From NCBI GenBank assembly GCA_900553705.1, contig USEK01000104.1, positions 1 through 5,427 of the forward strand: DNA of 5,427 nucleotides, in the 5' to 3' direction. The position numbers and the translations under genes are program-made. The notes under the pieces are model-generated. The model did no database searches and was not told the origin of the DNA. It saw only the letters and a list, made by a program, of their open reading frames with translations. Below, piece by piece: positions 5,376 to 5,427 of the stretch; position 1 is the first letter of the stretch; every line of letters begins with the position of its first letter. The DNA comes from an uncultured Collinsella sp. GTDB taxonomy: Bacteria > Actinomycetota > Coriobacteriia > Coriobacteriales > Coriobacteriaceae.

Positions 5376-5427
5376 CTGTCTCTTATACACATCTCCGAGC
5401 CCACGAGACGTAGAGAATCTCGTATGC
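5376..5427 (-). other. Nextera i7-side sequencing adapter read-through (artefact)
   Basis: This is not genomic DNA. Positions 5376-5394 are the reverse complement of the Tn5 mosaic end, and 5395-5409 (CCGAGCCCACGAGAC) are the read-2 arm. From 5410 come an index-like GTAGAG and then the P7 sequence ATCTCGTATGC. Against the complement of the index at the left end (GTAGAGGA), one G is missing, probably a read or consensus error. Genomic sequence ends at 5375. Confidence 0.98.

Noticed and set aside
5216..5404. Minus-strand reading frame starting MGSEMCIRDR
   Set aside because: Its start comes from translating the Nextera mosaic end and adapter; the EMCIRDR peptide is a familiar artefact in protein databases. 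The rest is antisense to the YunG-like gene.

Overview
This window looks like a complete metagenomic or isolate contig of gut origin, not a clean piece of chromosome. It starts and ends in Illumina Nextera adapter sequence (1-46 and 5376-5427). The bases between are probably joined from two organisms. From about 47 to 4560 the DNA is GC-rich, with codons ending in C or G (AAG, GGC, CTC) and proteins that suggest a Coriobacteriia member such as Collinsella. That name is recalled, not searched. From about 4650 the codons switch to AAA, GGA and GCA, the intergenic DNA becomes AT-rich, and the proteins resemble those of Lachnospiraceae. The switch falls inside one FKBP-type prolyl isomerase gene.

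Layout: on the plus strand, nrdG (activase of the anaerobic ribonucleotide reductase, 82-663) is followed by a compact folate-pterin cluster. This consists of folE (730-1287), an HD-domain phosphohydrolase two bases later (1290-1871), and folB with a TTG start and an N-terminal extension (1915-2400). On the minus strand, converging on folB with a 6-base gap, lie a YgjP-type zinc metallopeptidase (2407-3183) and, upstream of it, an M19 dipeptidase (3270-4283). A long perfect hairpin (3206-3241) separates these two. A divergent intergenic region (4284-4403) leads into the FKBP/SlyD-like gene (4404-4829). A classic rho-independent terminator (4850-4894) and a small YunG-like protein gene (4924-5370) follow.

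Functionally, folE and folB catalyse the first and third steps from GTP towards dihydrofolate. The HD hydrolase between them is a reasonable candidate for the missing dephosphorylation of dihydroneopterin triphosphate. folP and folK are not in the window. I see no mobile element, CRISPR array, tRNA or rRNA, and no strong sign of an undescribed multi-gene system. The points most worth attention are the probable chimeric join, the HD protein in the folate cluster, and the Cys/His/Asp pattern of the YunG-like protein.
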